Part shown: piece by piece, positions 63,945-64,000 of the stretch
Layout: the number at the start of each line of letters is the position of its first letter
Numbering within the stretch: the first letter of the stretch is position 1
NCBI GenBank assembly: GCA_018268035.1
Contig: JAFDXI010000119.1
Coordinates: forward strand, 100,715 to 164,714
Direction: 5' to 3'
From: Bacteroidota bacterium
GTDB taxonomy: Bacteria > Bacteroidota > Bacteroidia > Chitinophagales > Chitinophagaceae
DNA: 64,000 bases
Notes under the pieces: generated by a model
The model's input: the letters and a program-made list of their open reading frames with translations, nothing else
Told to the model about the DNA's origin: nothing
Database searches by the model: none
Made by a program: the position numbers and the translations under genes

Positions 63945-64000
63945 CATCATTATACATGGTCGTTTTATTTATTCAATCACTTTGATTTATGTGAGGCCTC

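Overview
The window looks like chromosomal DNA from a Bacteroidota bacterium, most likely a Chitinophagaceae-type organism. The evidence is the AT-rich sequence, a protein with a type IX secretion (gliding-motility) C-terminal domain, LytS/LytTR two-component genes with a periplasmic propeller, DUF3857 transglutaminase-like proteins, TAnnTTTG promoter elements and mostly poor Shine-Dalgarno sequences. The genus assignment is inference. I saw no tRNA, rRNA, CRISPR array, prophage or complete insertion sequence.

Layout. 0.1-5.8 kb: a 2-oxo acid dehydrogenase E2 subunit and a 1372-residue secreted multidomain protein. 5.8-16.3 kb: a surface-polysaccharide locus. Its plus-strand operon (rfbF, rfbG, 3,5-epimerase, C-methyltransferase, ketoreductase, glycosyltransferase) reads as a pathway to a CDP-activated branched 6-deoxysugar. 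Minus-strand gmd and an rmd-like reductase fit GDP-D-rhamnose. Two more glycosyltransferases and an FkbM methyltransferase complete the locus. 16.4-20.2 kb: a propeller histidine kinase and its LytTR regulator. 20.4-27.7 kb: mostly minus-strand genes (inositol phosphatase family, a YXWGXW-type lipoprotein, TraB/GumN, an Lhr-like helicase, a glutamine amidotransferase, a kinase-like membrane protein without an ATPase domain, and a STAS-like protein).

27.8-33.6 kb: clpC, an ECF sigma factor overlapping a membrane-anchored barrel protein, a decayed cytochrome c remnant and a MORN-repeat protein. 33.6-43.2 kb: housekeeping genes (CBS/CorC protein, PAP2 phosphatase, glmM, TlpA-like protein, trpA, def, ruvX, UbiA family, TrmH family). 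43.4-50.3 kb: two adjacent DUF3857 proteins and clpB. 50.4-61.0 kb: an ABC-F ATPase, two tandem CPA2 antiporters, a PolX-family protein, an alpha/beta hydrolase, a BadF-type kinase and an S41 protease. 61.2-63.8 kb: a compact operon of UbiA prenyltransferase, type III polyketide synthase and methyltransferase, probably making a prenylated or methylated phenolic lipid. The window ends in a 26-bp dispersed-type repeat.

No wholly new system is obvious. The best leads come from comparing residues: an ABC-F protein with one intact and one degenerate ATP site; a PolX protein whose polymerase residues are lost while its PHP domain is kept; tandem antiporters differing by DD versus ND at the ion-binding motif; a transglutaminase-fold pair with one dead member; a cytochrome c relic; and a small nested-palindrome element at 57.0-57.15 kb.
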